Source: Candidatus Nitrosocosmicus franklandus (GTDB taxonomy: Archaea; Thermoproteota; Nitrososphaeria; Nitrososphaerales; Nitrososphaeraceae). From it: a stretch of 64,000 nt of DNA. The stretch covers positions 1,488,001 through 1,552,000 of the forward strand of contig NZ_LR216287.1 in the NCBI RefSeq assembly GCF_900696045.1, in the 5' to 3' direction. Below, in pieces: positions 8,706 through 18,412 of the stretch (the first letter of the stretch is position 1; each line of letters begins with the position of its first letter). The notes beneath the pieces are model-generated. The model did no database searches, was not told the DNA's origin, and was given only the letters and a program-made list of their open reading frames with translations. The position numbers were made by a program, and so were the translations under genes.

Positions 8706-10385
8706 ATGAATTACGAAAAATTTAATGACTTCGAAAAAAAACAATTAGAATCACATTTTTCTAACTCTGAAGATAATGTATTTGCAATAATTACCCCAAA
8801 TCAAGTTGATCGTGGTGCTTTGATGTCCAGATATTCTAGAACTGATAAAACGATGAGGAGGGTCTATATCGATGAATTCCTATCAAATCCAAATAGGGGT
8901 CTAGAATTTTACAATAGGGTTCTTTTAGACTATGGTGATGATTCTGTAGCCGAGCTTGGTACGGCTCAATGTGCATTAGAGTGGATTTCAAATATTTCCG
9001 CACAAAAAATAGAAGATCACAGAATAGGTCTGTCTTTTTTGGAAAAGTCGTCACGTTATGTAGCCTTTGATAAAAAAATTAACGGGTTATATAAATATTA
9101 TAGAGACAATCGAATTATGTCATCAATTTATGCTGATAGTTATGTGAAGTCTTGTGATCTGGCATTCGATATTTATGCCAAAAATATAAAATCTATGCAA
9201 CAGTATCTTAAAGAAAAAACTCCAATTGACAATTTGGTATTTTATGATTCTGAAAAAAATAATGATAGTCCCTTTTATAGTCTGAGAAATTCAACAGATA
9301 TAGATGTTGCAAATAAAATATACAATTCATCCATAAAGGCCAAAGCATTAGATATACTGAGAAACCTTCTCCCATCATCTACTCTTACGAATCTTGCAAT
9401 AGCTGGAAATGGAAGAGCTTTTGAATATCTTTTGTTTAAAATGAATTCTTCAGAATTGACCGAAATTAAGAGATTGGGTGATCAATTATACAATGAAATG
9501 AAAAAATATATTGAACCATTCATTAGACGATCTAGGAATGTACATAGTGTATCCAATGCAAATTATCTTAGTAAAACTAAAGAATCTATTTCAAAAATTC
9601 TAGACGAGATCTTTGATCATAATTCTTATAACATTACTGCAAATGATACTATTCAAGATATAGTAGACAATAACAAGAATACAGTTGTAAATGTTAGATT
9701 ACTACATTATCTACCTAATGTTGAGGCTGAAGTAAGATTGGCTTCCTTCATATTACATGAATATGGAGTAAATCTCACTATGGCCGAGTTGTTAGAATAT
9801 GTTGCAAATATTCCTATAGAAAAACGCCATGAAATCATTCGTGCTTATTTTAAGTTCAGAGAAAATAGACGACACAGACCGGGAAGAGCTTTCGAGATGA
9901 TCGATTATTCTTTTCAATTAACAACAAACTATGGTATGTTTAGGGATCTTCACCGACATAGGCTTTTAACCATGAGCAGGCAATTATTATCAACTAAATA
10001 TGGATTCGATATTCCTAAGGAAATAATTGAATTAGGTATAGAAAAAGACTATATAGATTGTATGTATGTTAGTGATGATACTTACAAATCGATAGCCAGT
10101 TCGATGCCCCATGAAGCACAATATGTCGTTAACTTTGCTTATAGATATCCATACTTTATAAAAATGAACCTTCGTGAGGCATGTCATATGATCGAGTTGC
10201 GTACGACTCCTCAGGGTCATCCCGATTATAGGAAAACATGTCAACAAATATACTCATTGATAAAATATGTCCATCCTATAATATCAGAGGGTATCAAATT
10301 TGTGGATATGAATAGATATGAGTTAGAAAGATTCAAATCGGAAAAGAATAGTGCATTAAAAAAATCTAAGCTGGATTCAAAATGA
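8706..10385 (+). CDS. ThyX-like tandem-domain protein
   Basis: A 559-residue protein made of two ThyX-like (FAD-dependent thymidylate synthase) halves. The first half has [19 protein letters not shown] and [19 protein letters not shown], matching the ThyX helix and the RHRx7S signature but with Asp replacing the first Arg and one extra residue in the spacer. The second half has [13 protein letters not shown], then [22 protein letters not shown], which keeps an RHR but not a Ser at the canonical distance. Single-domain ThyX is about 220-250 residues, so this is a duplication or fusion seen in a separate two-domain family. Because the flavin/dUMP signature is altered in both halves, thymidylate synthase activity is uncertain. 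Confidence 0.75.
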   Translation: MNYEKFNDFEKKQLESHFSNSEDNVFAIITPNQVDRGALMSRYSRTDKTMRRVYIDEFLSNPNRGLEFYNRVLLDYGDDSVAELGTAQCALEWISNISAQKIEDHRIGLSFLEKSSRYVAFDKKINGLYKYYRDNRIMSSIYADSYVKSCDLAFDIYAKNIKSMQQYLKEKTPIDNLVFYDSEKNNDSPFYSLRNSTDIDVANKIYNSSIKAKALDILRNLLPSSTLTNLAIAGNGRAFEYLLFKMNSSELTEIKRLGDQLYNEMKKYIEPFIRRSRNVHSVSNANYLSKTKESISKILDEIFDHNSYNITANDTIQDIVDNNKNTVVNVRLLHYLPNVEAEVRLASFILHEYGVNLTMAELLEYVANIPIEKRHEIIRAYFKFRENRRHRPGRAFEMIDYSFQLTTNYGMFRDLHRHRLLTMSRQLLSTKYGFDIPKEIIELGIEKDYIDCMYVSDDTYKSIASSMPHEAQYVVNFAYRYPYFIKMNLREACHMIELRTTPQGHPDYRKTCQQIYSLIKYVHPIISEGIKFVDMNRYELERFKSEKNSALKKSKLDSK

Positions 10386-10449
10386 AGAATTATACTCTAA
10401 GATGATTAAAATCTACCATAAATTCATATTTAATAATGATTTTAGAGTA

Positions 10450-11478
10450 TCAAAACCATTTGTCAAGAGACTCGCTTTTTTTTATAACATTTTTTTCCAG
10501 TCTTCTTAGGTAATTAGCAACTCTTTCCATAGAGAAACTTTTCTCATCGCAAAGATATTTCAATATTTTTTCTTTCTCTAAATCCTTAAATTGGATATTT
10601 AGATCCTCAATATTAGCAACATTAGGATTCAAAAAAATCTCTCTAATTTCCTTATATGGAGTATTTGATAATTCATCTTTTATTTTTTCTATATCCTCGA
10701 GTTTCTTATATTTTTGAATTAGTTTTAAAGCATTTTTAGGACCAATGCCATTAAATCCATTAGGATTAAAATCGGTTCCAATAAGGATTCCAATATCTAC
10801 TAGTTGTTCATGGGTTATATTATTGATTTTTAAGACTTGATCATATTCTATGATTTCAGGGACAATATCTATATACGCGTTTTTATTTGGGATCTTCCGT
10901 TTCCCACTAATAGTCAAATTTCTTATTAATCTTTTTGCACCAAACAATATAGAGTCATAATCTTGACTTACACACGAGTAAGCCAGATCCTTCTTTGACA
11001 ACAATGCTGCAGTTGCTTCTCCTTCAGATATTGCATTTATATATGGAATTCCCAGTAAGGATAACAAGTATTTTGATTCCTCAATCATTTTGGAAGTTAA
11101 AATTGAAGTACCCTGACTAAATTTTTTTGCATCATCCATCCTTCCCTCCTCTATGGCCAGATTATATTTTTCAGAAGCTTCTTCCTTAGCCTTTTTCCTT
11201 CTATTGATTTCTTTGGCTTTCAATTCATGGGGTTCCCCGTCAAAAATATATACCATCTTAACTCCGTCACAAAGTAAATTTATGTTCCTATAAAAAAGTC
11301 CGCTAAGATGACTCGTAGGTTCTCCGTGAGTATCTGTAAGTAAATCTCCAGTTGGACCTCTGATCGTTGCCAAGAATTGATAAATTACATTAAATGCATC
11401 GACCGCGACTACCTTTCCAACCAAATCGGAAATTCTAATAGGATTAGAAATAACCAGTGGCTTCAAATTCAAACCCAT
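10450..11478 (-). CDS. fen: Flap endonuclease 1
   Basis: A 342-residue structure-specific nuclease that removes 5' flaps during Okazaki fragment maturation and repair. The N domain has the metal-binding VVAVDAFNVIYQFL and FDGEPHELK, and the I domain has GIPYINAISEGEATAALL and SCVSQDYDSILFG, supplying the acidic residues. A helix-hairpin-helix segment follows (IGILIGTDFNPNGFNGIGPKNAL). The last residues, ESLDKWF, form a PCNA-interacting peptide. It points toward the ThyX-like gene, ending 65 bases from that gene's end. Length and all motifs are normal for archaeal FEN-1. Confidence 0.95.
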   Translation of the reverse strand: MGLNLKPLVISNPIRISDLVGKVVAVDAFNVIYQFLATIRGPTGDLLTDTHGEPTSHLSGLFYRNINLLCDGVKMVYIFDGEPHELKAKEINRRKKAKEEASEKYNLAIEEGRMDDAKKFSQGTSILTSKMIEESKYLLSLLGIPYINAISEGEATAALLSKKDLAYSCVSQDYDSILFGAKRLIRNLTISGKRKIPNKNAYIDIVPEIIEYDQVLKINNITHEQLVDIGILIGTDFNPNGFNGIGPKNALKLIQKYKKLEDIEKIKDELSNTPYKEIREIFLNPNVANIEDLNIQFKDLEKEKILKYLCDEKSFSMERVANYLRRLEKNVIKKSESLDKWF

Positions 11479-11643
11479 TAATGATTCGTACTCATGTATG
11501 ATTTTTAAATTTTTGATGGATTGATAAATCAGATGATCCGTTGATATGCATTACAATAATCTTTTTGTCAATTCAATCACTAAGGACTTGTTATTATTAA
11601 GTTCGTTTATAGAATATTAAAGGAGCTTAGATGATTAAAAACA

Positions 11644-12402
11644 TCATAATTTGGCTGATATTCCTCCATCCAGAGCCATTACGGATCCTGTTATCCAATT
11701 TGAATCTTCAGAAACTAAAAATAAAATTGCATTAGAAACATCCTCAGGTTCTCCAATCCTCTTTAAAGGGAATGATCCCTCTAACATCCTTTTTGCATTT
11801 TCGTCTTGTAAATATGGTTCCATTATAGGGCTTCGAATAGTTGAAGGTGCTATACAATTGCATCTTATATTGTATTGCCCATATTCTACTGCTATGCTTT
11901 TCGTCAGCATTATGATCCCTGCTTTTGTAACCCCATATACTGAAAAAGGTACCTTAGGAATAGCCCTCATTCCTAACAATGATGATATATTTACTATGTT
12001 GCCTGATTTTTGTTCCATCATAATAGGAATTACTGCTTTGATGGGCTGAAATGTACCTTTAAGGTTGACATTGATCAGATTACTCCACTGATCTTCGGTC
12101 ATTAAATGGAATGGTGTGGGATCGTTAATTATAGCAGCACAATTAATTAGAATATCTATTTTATCAAATGCAGTTAAGGTTTGTTCAATAACACTCAATA
12201 CTTCAGATTCGTGAGAAACGTCTGCTGCTGCATATATTAGATTATCACTCCTGCCTATATCTTCGACAACTTTTTTTAATCTGTTTTTATCTCTCGAAAC
12301 TAAAACTACCTTGCTACCCTCTTCCAGCATCTTTTTAGCTGCTGATTTTCCAATGCCTCCAGATGCACCAGTAATTATAGCTACTCTTCCATCCAGTTTC
12401 AT
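11644..12402 (-). CDS. SDR-family NAD(P)-dependent oxidoreductase
   Basis: A 252-residue classical short-chain dehydrogenase. It has the Rossmann cofactor motif TGASGGIGKS at the N-terminus, NCAAI in beta-4, the catalytic Ser in NISSLLG, and the YGVTK pair of Tyr and Lys about 150 residues in. The C-terminal NWITGSVMALDGG is typical of FabG-like enzymes. The substrate cannot be inferred; FabG-like 3-oxoacyl reductase, acetoacetyl-CoA reductase or sugar-alcohol dehydrogenase are all possible. It is the last gene before a long, poorly coding zone and is preceded by about 460 bases without a secure gene. Confidence 0.85.
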   Translation of the reverse strand: MKLDGRVAIITGASGGIGKSAAKKMLEEGSKVVLVSRDKNRLKKVVEDIGRSDNLIYAAADVSHESEVLSVIEQTLTAFDKIDILINCAAIINDPTPFHLMTEDQWSNLINVNLKGTFQPIKAVIPIMMEQKSGNIVNISSLLGMRAIPKVPFSVYGVTKAGIIMLTKSIAVEYGQYNIRCNCIAPSTIRSPIMEPYLQDENAKRMLEGSFPLKRIGEPEDVSNAILFLVSEDSNWITGSVMALDGGISAKL

Positions 12403-12866
12403 GAGTAAAATAATGTCATATTTGATTAAAAGCTTTTCAATTGTCTAATGAAAAAATTTTATTAAGGAAATATTTATGGCATGTAAATTCAAAATGGCGG
12501 CCATTTTTCGAAATCATTCCGTTAGTATATTCTTGCGACAATAAAAAGACCAGGATTTAAAAAATTGTATTCAGAATATAAATAACAAACTAACCAAATT
12601 AGTGGTTCAGCCAGATGAGAACCAATCAATGATGTGTTGTAGTTATATATTCCTTATTCATCTTGTAAAGGTACATGTTTGGTTAGAAGAGAACTCGAAA
12701 AAATGCCAATACTTTTGAGACATTAAAAGGATATGGTTCATACAAATGGAAGGTTGGGAAATAATGATGATGCACAGAGAGAAATACGCGATATCTACTA
12801 CGCATCTCATCCTTCTAATTATTATCATGATCAATCTTGTACTTCTATCTTTTCTTTACACCTTGA
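12403..12866. other. 464-bp gap upstream of the SDR gene
   Basis: No secure gene is seen. A plus-strand frame opens at ATG 12733 with a polar sequence (about 45 residues that could be coding) but then runs antisense to the convincing small membrane protein at 12867-13040, so I leave it uncalled. The part nearest 12403 should hold the SDR promoter. Confidence 0.5.
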
Positions 12867-13040
12867 CTACCGGTTAGTAAGGTTGACTCTTCTTTCTCTA
12901 TTTAGTACGATCATGATGAGAATAGGAAATATCACTCCCACTGTTATTAAGATTTCAAGTGTAATAACTATAAAGAAACCAATAATAATTAACCAAACAT
13001 AACAAATTGTTGTAATGTAGTCAAAGGTACTCTTTAACAT
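12867..13040 (-). CDS. 57-residue small membrane protein
   Basis: An ATG-to-TAG frame on the minus strand that is too short for usual gene finders. It opens MLKSTFDYITTICYVWL, continues through about 35 mostly aliphatic residues that would form one long or two short membrane segments, and ends with a strongly basic tail, NRERRVNLTNR. The positive-inside rule would place that tail in the cytoplasm. The hydrophobic run with a charged boundary is far from what random AT-rich sequence gives. It has no neighbours in an operon. The function is unknown. Confidence 0.5.
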   Translation of the reverse strand: MLKSTFDYITTICYVWLIIIGFFIVITLEILITVGVIFPILIMIVLNRERRVNLTNR

Positions 13041-13272
13041 GCATTATGTGGATATCTTTACTTGATAATAAACTACAAGTTACCATATGTAAATCATATA
13101 TTCGCATTTGTAAATAATAACATACATGAAATACAGTTTATAAAAATATAGTTTATAATCTTGTTTACAGCATGGTGCATATGACTTGTCTAACAGCGAA
13201 GACGAATAAAAGATATCTCATCTTATAATTACCGTAATCATTTATTTTTTTGTATAGAATGATATGAACCAC

Positions 13273-13353
13273 CTAAATCATTCGTAAACACACAATTATT
13301 AGAATTAACATCAAATTTAGTCCAATAAATGCCCATAGTGCTAAACTCTCCAA
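13273..13353 (-). CDS. Possible 26-residue single-TM microprotein
   Basis: A TTG-started frame encoding ESLALWAFIGLNLMLILIIVC plus a short LRMI tail, i.e. one complete transmembrane helix with a basic end. The frame stays open well upstream without ATG, so it may equally be the C-terminal end of a decayed membrane protein. I see no ribosome-binding site. It is listed because the hydrophobic pattern is sharp, but it is weak. Confidence 0.25.
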   Translation of the reverse strand: MESLALWAFIGLNLMLILIIVCLRMI

Positions 13354-13581
13354 GGAATAAGAATAGATTTTTAAGCAAATATTTAATGGGCACAAATATT
13401 GATAGAGTTTAGATAAATGGATTAGTGATCCAAGGGTTTATTGTTTGCGTACGAGCCATCAATATTTCATCACATCTAAAAATCATTTTCATGGGAATAA
13501 TACAATAACATCTAAATATTTGTAGGATTCTGAGACTCAATTACAATAAAAAGTTCATCAAAACCACGGTATAGCTCCGTA

Positions 13582-13880
13582 CTATTTGTCGTCGCTCAAA
13601 ATGGAATCAATAATAATCACAATGTATAGTTCTTTAGCATCCAAGCATATTTTCTTCTCGAGTTCTGGAGTGTAGTTATAGCGATATGAGTTAAAAATTG
13701 GAGATGATAACGATCTGATTTTTAGGTCTAAAATACATTTCTATGAATCTTGTTATTAAGGTGCTTCAAGTGAGCAATATGTTCTCTGTACAACGGTATC
13801 ATGAATTCTCTTGAAATTCAATGTCTGGGAAAGCAAGTATTTTGATCAATGGCGGTTGATAAGTTTGAAAATCAATTTAT
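13582..13880 (-). pseudogene. Decayed gene of unknown function
   Basis: Three minus-strand pieces in different frames follow one another and all look protein-like. The first ends AFPDIEFQENS with a stop near 13810, the next reads MIPLYREHIAHLKHLNN, and the last contains TPELEKKICLDAKELYIVI and ends SILSDDK at 13582. The last frame is open for 53 codons but has no start before an upstream stop at 13741-13743. This is what a gene broken by two or more indels looks like. No family was recognised. The rest of 13041-14289 is AT-rich and shows nothing else I can support apart from the microprotein at 13273. Confidence 0.35.
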
Positions 13881-14289
13881 AAAATTTATTCCATTTATTA
13901 TAAAAATAGAATTATTAGCTATTTACAAATGAAATTGATTAGAAGATTATCGGTATTGGGAAAGTAAAAACGTCGAAGAGAATAGTTATTATGTTATATC
14001 TGTTAAGCGAATTAGTTACCTTGCATATCGCTATATGTCTATTTGAGTTGTACATCTTCTTTTGATACAGCATTGAGATAACGTACATTTTTCTTTTATC
14101 TGTTTTTTCGTGAATCAAAAAATCATGAATTCACCAATCTAGTAAATATTATTACTGTTTTTGTTTATATTCTAAATTCCTATAGATACATAGTATATTA
14201 CCACCTGTTAACATTTTATTAGCGAATAAAGTTGGAGGATTTAGCTTAGATTATTGGGTTTGTCTTACATAAATCAAAAACCGTCAGTG

Positions 14290-14481
14290 TCATGTCGCAA
14301 TAGTTTTTATTTGAATGATTACTTTAATCCATTTTAATTCTTCTTTGATGTTATCTTTGACAATCTCTTTACCTCTTAGGATCATCTTATAGTGGGTCAA
14401 CATTCTTCTATGTATACCAACGAGTGTAACTATGCCATAAATTAGAAGAAAGTCGAAAATAATTGTTGCCACTACGAACAT
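14290..14481 (-). CDS. 63-residue membrane protein beside an AbrB-like relic
   Basis: It starts at ATG 14481, only nine bases after the stop of the AbrB-like frame (14491). The N-terminal 22 residues (MFVVATIIFDFLLIYGIVTLV) form one membrane helix; the rest is a basic amphipathic tail (HRRMLTHYKMILRGKEIVKDNIKEEL). The tight spacing suggests it was cotranscribed with the upstream gene. It has no recognised family; single-helix proteins with basic tails can be membrane adaptors, but that is conjecture. If the upstream gene is dead, this one may also be losing function. Confidence 0.5.
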   Translation of the reverse strand: MFVVATIIFDFLLIYGIVTLVGIHRRMLTHYKMILRGKEIVKDNIKEELKWIKVIIQIKTIAT

Positions 14482-14490
14482 TACAAGTGT

Positions 14491-14930
14491 TTATCCAAAA
14501 GCCGAAAAGGTTAATCCTGGTTCTATTCCTATCTTTTTAGGAATCTCAAACCTAATTACCATACCTAGGGATGTAATTCTTATAAGTGTCACAATAGCCA
14601 TGATGTAACTAATATTAGAGAACGATATGAGATCCACAAAGATTACCTTTTGTATCCCGATCGACAATAGAATCAGAATTGACTACAGTAATAACACCTA
14701 TAACTTTCTTAAATTCAACATCAATCAATATGTAAACCATTTTGTGCTGATGACTGTGCTTACAAATTCTTGCCGAGATCATCCTATTGATCTCTTCTAT
14801 TTGGTTTAGTCCTGTCAATGTCACTAAATGACATCTTTATTTCGTTAATCAGTTTGTATACAACAGAACTTAATTTAACAGATTTTATACCTTCTACTTC
14901 TAGATGAATTTTGCTGAAAATTTTAAACAT
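14491..14930 (-). pseudogene. AbrB-like protein gene broken by two frameshifts
   Basis: Three overlapping minus-strand frames join into one plausible protein of about 145 residues. Frame one starts at ATG 14930 (MFKIFSKIHLEVEGIKSVKL, later MSFSDIDRTKPNRR) and stops near 14783. Frame two (14824-14615) reads INRMISARICKHSHQHKMVY and VEFKKVIGVITVVNSDSIV before stopping. Frame three, open from about 14680 to 14491, ends VTLIRITSLGMVIRFEIPKKIGIEPGLTF in its C-terminal part. That ending resembles the swapped-hairpin AbrB DNA-binding motif, in which an IPK-x-IGI-x-PG pattern is typical. Each frame picks up where the previous one loses coding character. Programmed frameshifting or sequencing error are alternatives. 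Confidence 0.4.
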
Positions 14931-15088
14931 TGGTAGGAAAAATGGTTTTCTACTCTTGTCATTTTGATTAATTTCTTAATTAAAATACTTTCGATCGAGT
15001 AGTTGCTTTATCAGAAGACTTGCTCATGATTAATTAAATACAATTTTTGATCGTTGAAATACTATAAGTTGTCAAATTCTAGCTAACA

Positions 15089-15946
15089 TCAACTGGTTTT
15101 AATAGATGCAATAGACTCGAGCAATAGCCTGGATGCTAGGAGTGAAGTTATGTTATTTACATCAAAATCAGGAGAGAGTTCTACTATGTCCATGCCAACA
15201 ATACCCAAGCTAACTGTTAATTTAATAAGCGATATTAAATCAATGCTAGAAATACCCCCTGCAGAAGGAACCGAAACTCCTGGTGCATACGCAGGGTCTA
15301 AACAATCTAGATCAATGGAAATGTATTTCTTGCCTTTATGATGTTTTGATTTTATTTTGTCCAAGATATTCGAAATTCCTTTTTCATTGATATCTAGAGG
15401 TGTTATAATTTCTAATCCAGACTTTTGTACATTTTCTAATTCTTCTGCTTCCGCAGATCTTGTTCCTATTAATACGCTTTCTTTAAAGTCTATCCACTCC
15501 GATGAATCACTTAAGACAGATCCATAATAATTAGTTGTAGAGGAAACAAAATCTGGATGTGCGTCAAAATATAACAGGCCAACTTTTCCAATCAAATTAC
15601 CGATAGCTTGTAATATAATAGTGGTGATCGAATGGTCTCCTCCTATAACTATTGGAATCTTATTATTCGAAACTAGATCAAATACTGTTCTGTATAACTC
15701 CTTCCTATCAACATTACCGTAATCAAAAATGTGTTTCTTATTCAAATTACCACGCATTGGACAAATTGGAATAATACTTCCTTCTCTTTCAAAAAAGTTT
15801 GATTCATTGGTTACCATTCTAAGAATATCTGGACCTTTACTCGTGCCTTTTCTTTTGGAATGAGATTTTGATTCATCAGGTACGCCTATAATTACAATTT
15901 CTGCCTCGGAAACCTCATTCACATTCGAGTAAGTAAAGATATCCAT
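15089..15946 (-). CDS. speB: Arginase/agmatinase-family ureohydrolase
   Basis: A 285-residue manganese hydrolase of the ureohydrolase fold. The metal ligands are in GGDHSIT, FDAHPDF and SIDLDCLDP, with the family PGVSVPSAGG loop after the last. In archaea the usual reaction is agmatine to putrescine and urea, feeding polyamine synthesis; in ammonia oxidisers the urea could also be an ammonia source. Substrate choice among agmatine, arginine, guanidinobutyrate and formiminoglutamate cannot be settled from these motifs. It is flanked by non-coding sequence and stands as a single-gene unit in the otherwise decayed 12-25 kb zone. Confidence 0.85.
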   Translation of the reverse strand: MDIFTYSNVNEVSEAEIVIIGVPDESKSHSKRKGTSKGPDILRMVTNESNFFEREGSIIPICPMRGNLNKKHIFDYGNVDRKELYRTVFDLVSNNKIPIVIGGDHSITTIILQAIGNLIGKVGLLYFDAHPDFVSSTTNYYGSVLSDSSEWIDFKESVLIGTRSAEAEELENVQKSGLEIITPLDINEKGISNILDKIKSKHHKGKKYISIDLDCLDPAYAPGVSVPSAGGISSIDLISLIKLTVSLGIVGMDIVELSPDFDVNNITSLLASRLLLESIASIKTS

Positions 15947-16046
15947 ATATCGTTATTCTGCTAGATTTTCATAATAATCTTGCTACTAAATGATATTTGT
16001 TTCATCCATATTTCTTCTCGTGAAGTAATGTAAATAATCTATAAGT

Positions 16047-16691
16047 TCAAGACTTGTCCTTTCTTAGCTTTTTAATTTTTACAAAGAAACTCTCCAAAAA
16101 AACTGCCCATCTAATCTTTAAGAATAATATGAAAAGAAAACTAAATAAAATTACTGATATTAGTATTGCAATAATTAATGTATTCATATTCAATGACACT
16201 TCAGAAAAGTTTCCAATTATGGGTTTGCCGATTATCAGTGTCCCCCATACTACTATAGTGTTTAAAAGTAATTTTGAGAAAAAAGTTATGAAAATGAACT
16301 TTATGCGACTGTATCTATACATTCCAAATGGAATAAAGATTATATTGTCAGGAATGGGAGTAATTCCAGCCAAAAATATCGCCACACCGCCATACTTTTT
16401 TAGAATCCTAAAGGTTTCTGGATACTCTTCTTCATTAAAGTTTCTCTTTAGGTTACCTATATTTGCTCCATAATAGCTTATCATATAAACTATAGATTTC
16501 GCGGTTACAGCCCCCAGTGCCCCAATCAAAATTATTGCATTGGGATCCAAATCTGTGACCAAAACGGCAGTCATGAGAACTGGGAAATATGGAATTGGAA
16601 CAATAATTAATATTGCAGAAACAAAGGTCAATAGAAAAATTGCAGAGTAATCCAATCCTTGAATTAGCTCTATTAAATCAAAGACTTGCAT
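16047..16691 (-). CDS. DedA/VTT-domain membrane protein
   Basis: A 214-residue polytopic protein with about five hydrophobic segments. Between them lie the DedA/VTT landmarks: an early re-entrant region (ILIIVPIPYFPVLM), a Gly-rich GALGAVTAKSIVYMISYYGA segment, and FLAGITPIPDNIIFIPFGMYRYS, in which the conserved Pro/Arg pattern sits. DedA proteins flip or support recycling of polyprenyl or phospho-lipids and affect proton-motive force; the archaeal substrate is unknown. The C-terminal tail is very basic (KIKKLRKDKS), consistent with a cytoplasmic end. It lies 100 bases from the ureohydrolase start, in the same direction but probably with its own promoter. Confidence 0.75.
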   Translation of the reverse strand: MQVFDLIELIQGLDYSAIFLLTFVSAILIIVPIPYFPVLMTAVLVTDLDPNAIILIGALGAVTAKSIVYMISYYGANIGNLKRNFNEEEYPETFRILKKYGGVAIFLAGITPIPDNIIFIPFGMYRYSRIKFIFITFFSKLLLNTIVVWGTLIIGKPIIGNFSEVSLNMNTLIIAILISVILFSFLFILFLKIRWAVFLESFFVKIKKLRKDKS

Positions 16692-17376
16692 TAGGATGTT
16701 TATCTTAGCATTTTATTGATTAATTATTGTTTTTCATTGTGAAGAATGTCTTTGTCAGTATATTGACCCATTTTATAATAACTTGAGAAAGAGGCATACT
16801 AAATTTCATCGTAATTCATACCATACAAATACATGATATATCAATCTCTTATTATTCACAATTGCATCATAGTAGTAAGTAAAATAGTTGACAACCGATT
16901 TTGAATATTGTTATTGCAATATTATAAGAAAAATCTGCGTACATAAACTTAGTAGATTCATAATTGTTTACCAAACTTAGATCTTTAAATTACCATTAGT
17001 TCAAAACACCTTTCTATTGTACTGTCTTATTCACGTTATGAAAATCAAGTTGTAACTCTAATGTAGAATTCTAATTAAGTAATTATTCGAAATATAATAT
17101 CTAATTTAATTATCTTAGTTAATTTATCGGATATTCCTATTGCTATTTTGATAATTGATTTAGAAACAGATGTTCATATCTTAGTCATGTTGTACGTTAT
17201 TACGTAAATCAATAACTCGTTAAGATGATCTTTGACTTAATAATGTGCTTTTTCATTGAATTTTTTTGCCAGAACTGTTATTTTTAACAATGACGAGATC
17301 GTTACTACATTTTTATTGAATTTAAATTCAAATAAGAGCCAATAAATTTATTTAATACCCTATAATAGATTGATTA
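16692..17376. other. 685-bp AT-rich gap
   Basis: I see no coding stretch, RNA gene or clear repeat here. It separates the DedA-like gene (minus) from the Lys-rich protein gene (plus), so each edge should hold a promoter. Confidence 0.5.
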
Positions 17377-17625
17377 TTGGACAAAAAACAAACACCAACA
17401 AAAGCAACACCTAAAAAGAGTACAACAAAAGCAACACCTAAAAAGAGTACAACAAAAGCAACAAAAGCAACACCTAAAAAGAGTACAACAAAAGCAACAA
17501 AAGCAACACCTAAAAAGAGTACAACAAAAGCAACAAAAGCAACACCTAAAAAGAGTGAAACTAGTGAGCCTGTAGTAAAAAGAACAATAACAAAGACAAA
17601 ATCAAAATCACCTACACGTAAGTAG
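17377..17625 (+). CDS. Lys/Thr-rich repeat protein, histone H1-tail-like
   Basis: An 82-residue, extremely basic protein starting at TTG 17377. After a short lead it is built from ATPKKSTTK modules: first a 27-bp (9-residue) spacing, then three 36-bp (12-residue) units with the extra KAT, followed by SEPVVKRTITKTKSKSPTRK. There are no acidic residues to speak of and no hydrophobic core. This composition is like histone H1 C-terminal tails and bacterial AlgP/HctB-type DNA-compacting proteins, so an electrostatic nucleic-acid role is likely. The near-identical DNA repeats mean its length should vary between strains. It is monocistronic. Confidence 0.6.
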   Translation: MDKKQTPTKATPKKSTTKATPKKSTTKATKATPKKSTTKATKATPKKSTTKATKATPKKSETSEPVVKRTITKTKSKSPTRK

Positions 17626-17790
17626 AAACAGCTTTTTTCTCAAAATTTTTATTTTACTATTCAACAATTTTTATAATCAAGGTAGTGATCAAGTTTTAAT
17701 AGGAAGCTTTTAGCAAAAAAACCTTCACAACACAGAATTAATTATTCGAGTAACCTTTATAAGCAATTTTAGAAACCAATAGGGAACAAA

Positions 17791-18093
17791 GTGGGGATCA
17801 GTATAATATACACTTCAGATGATAAAAAGTTCAAGCCATTCAACCTATATTTTGAACCCTCTATGTCCGCTAATATTGTTGGTCATCGATCTAGTGTAAA
17901 ATTAGTTAATAAGGATTTAGGAATAGAGATTTATCTGGAGAATAATGATAATGAAAAATCTGTTAATCAAAAAATACAAGATGATCTCGAATTATCATAC
18001 AAAAAGATTGTATCTGAATATGACGATAGTAAACAAATATTTCGAACATTAAAGAAAATCAAGGGCAATTTGGAGAAATTGAATAATACATGA
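17791..18093 (+). CDS. Uncharacterised 100-residue protein
   Basis: GTG-started frame with a mixed, globular composition: a beta-rich first half (GISIIYTSDDKKFKPFNLYF, VKLVNKDLGIEIYLENN) and an amphipathic helical second half (KIQDDLELSYKKIVSEYDDS). I do not recognise a family. No membrane segment, Cys motif or signal is present. It sits 165 bases after the Lys-rich protein on the same strand; an operon is possible but the AT-rich spacer is long. Codon use looks like that of neighbouring real genes. Confidence 0.6.
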   Translation: MGISIIYTSDDKKFKPFNLYFEPSMSANIVGHRSSVKLVNKDLGIEIYLENNDNEKSVNQKIQDDLELSYKKIVSEYDDSKQIFRTLKKIKGNLEKLNNT

Positions 18094-18412
18094 TCTCGGA
18101 TTTTTTATGATGATATATAAATGCTGTATCCCAATTGAACTCATAAAATTTTGTACTTCATATTCTTAATTCCTTATGGCAAATTTGTTCTCTTCTTCAT
18201 ATTAAGTATAGTATTTATTGACTATCAAGTACAGCAAATACGCTGTGTAATACATACACACAGTACATAAATTATCTGAATGGATAATAAAAATCAGAAA
18301 ATGAAACTTCCTGTCATTAATTATTCATTGTTAAGGGAGAATGGAGGTTAGGATCGTTTTGGTAAAAATACTTGAGGGTAAATATTGATCCAAGTGAAGA
18401 TGAATTCTTTGT

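Noticed and set aside
12733-13002. 89-residue plus-strand frame
   Set aside because: Its second half is antisense to the small membrane protein at 12867-13040, which is more protein-like; the first half alone is too weak.
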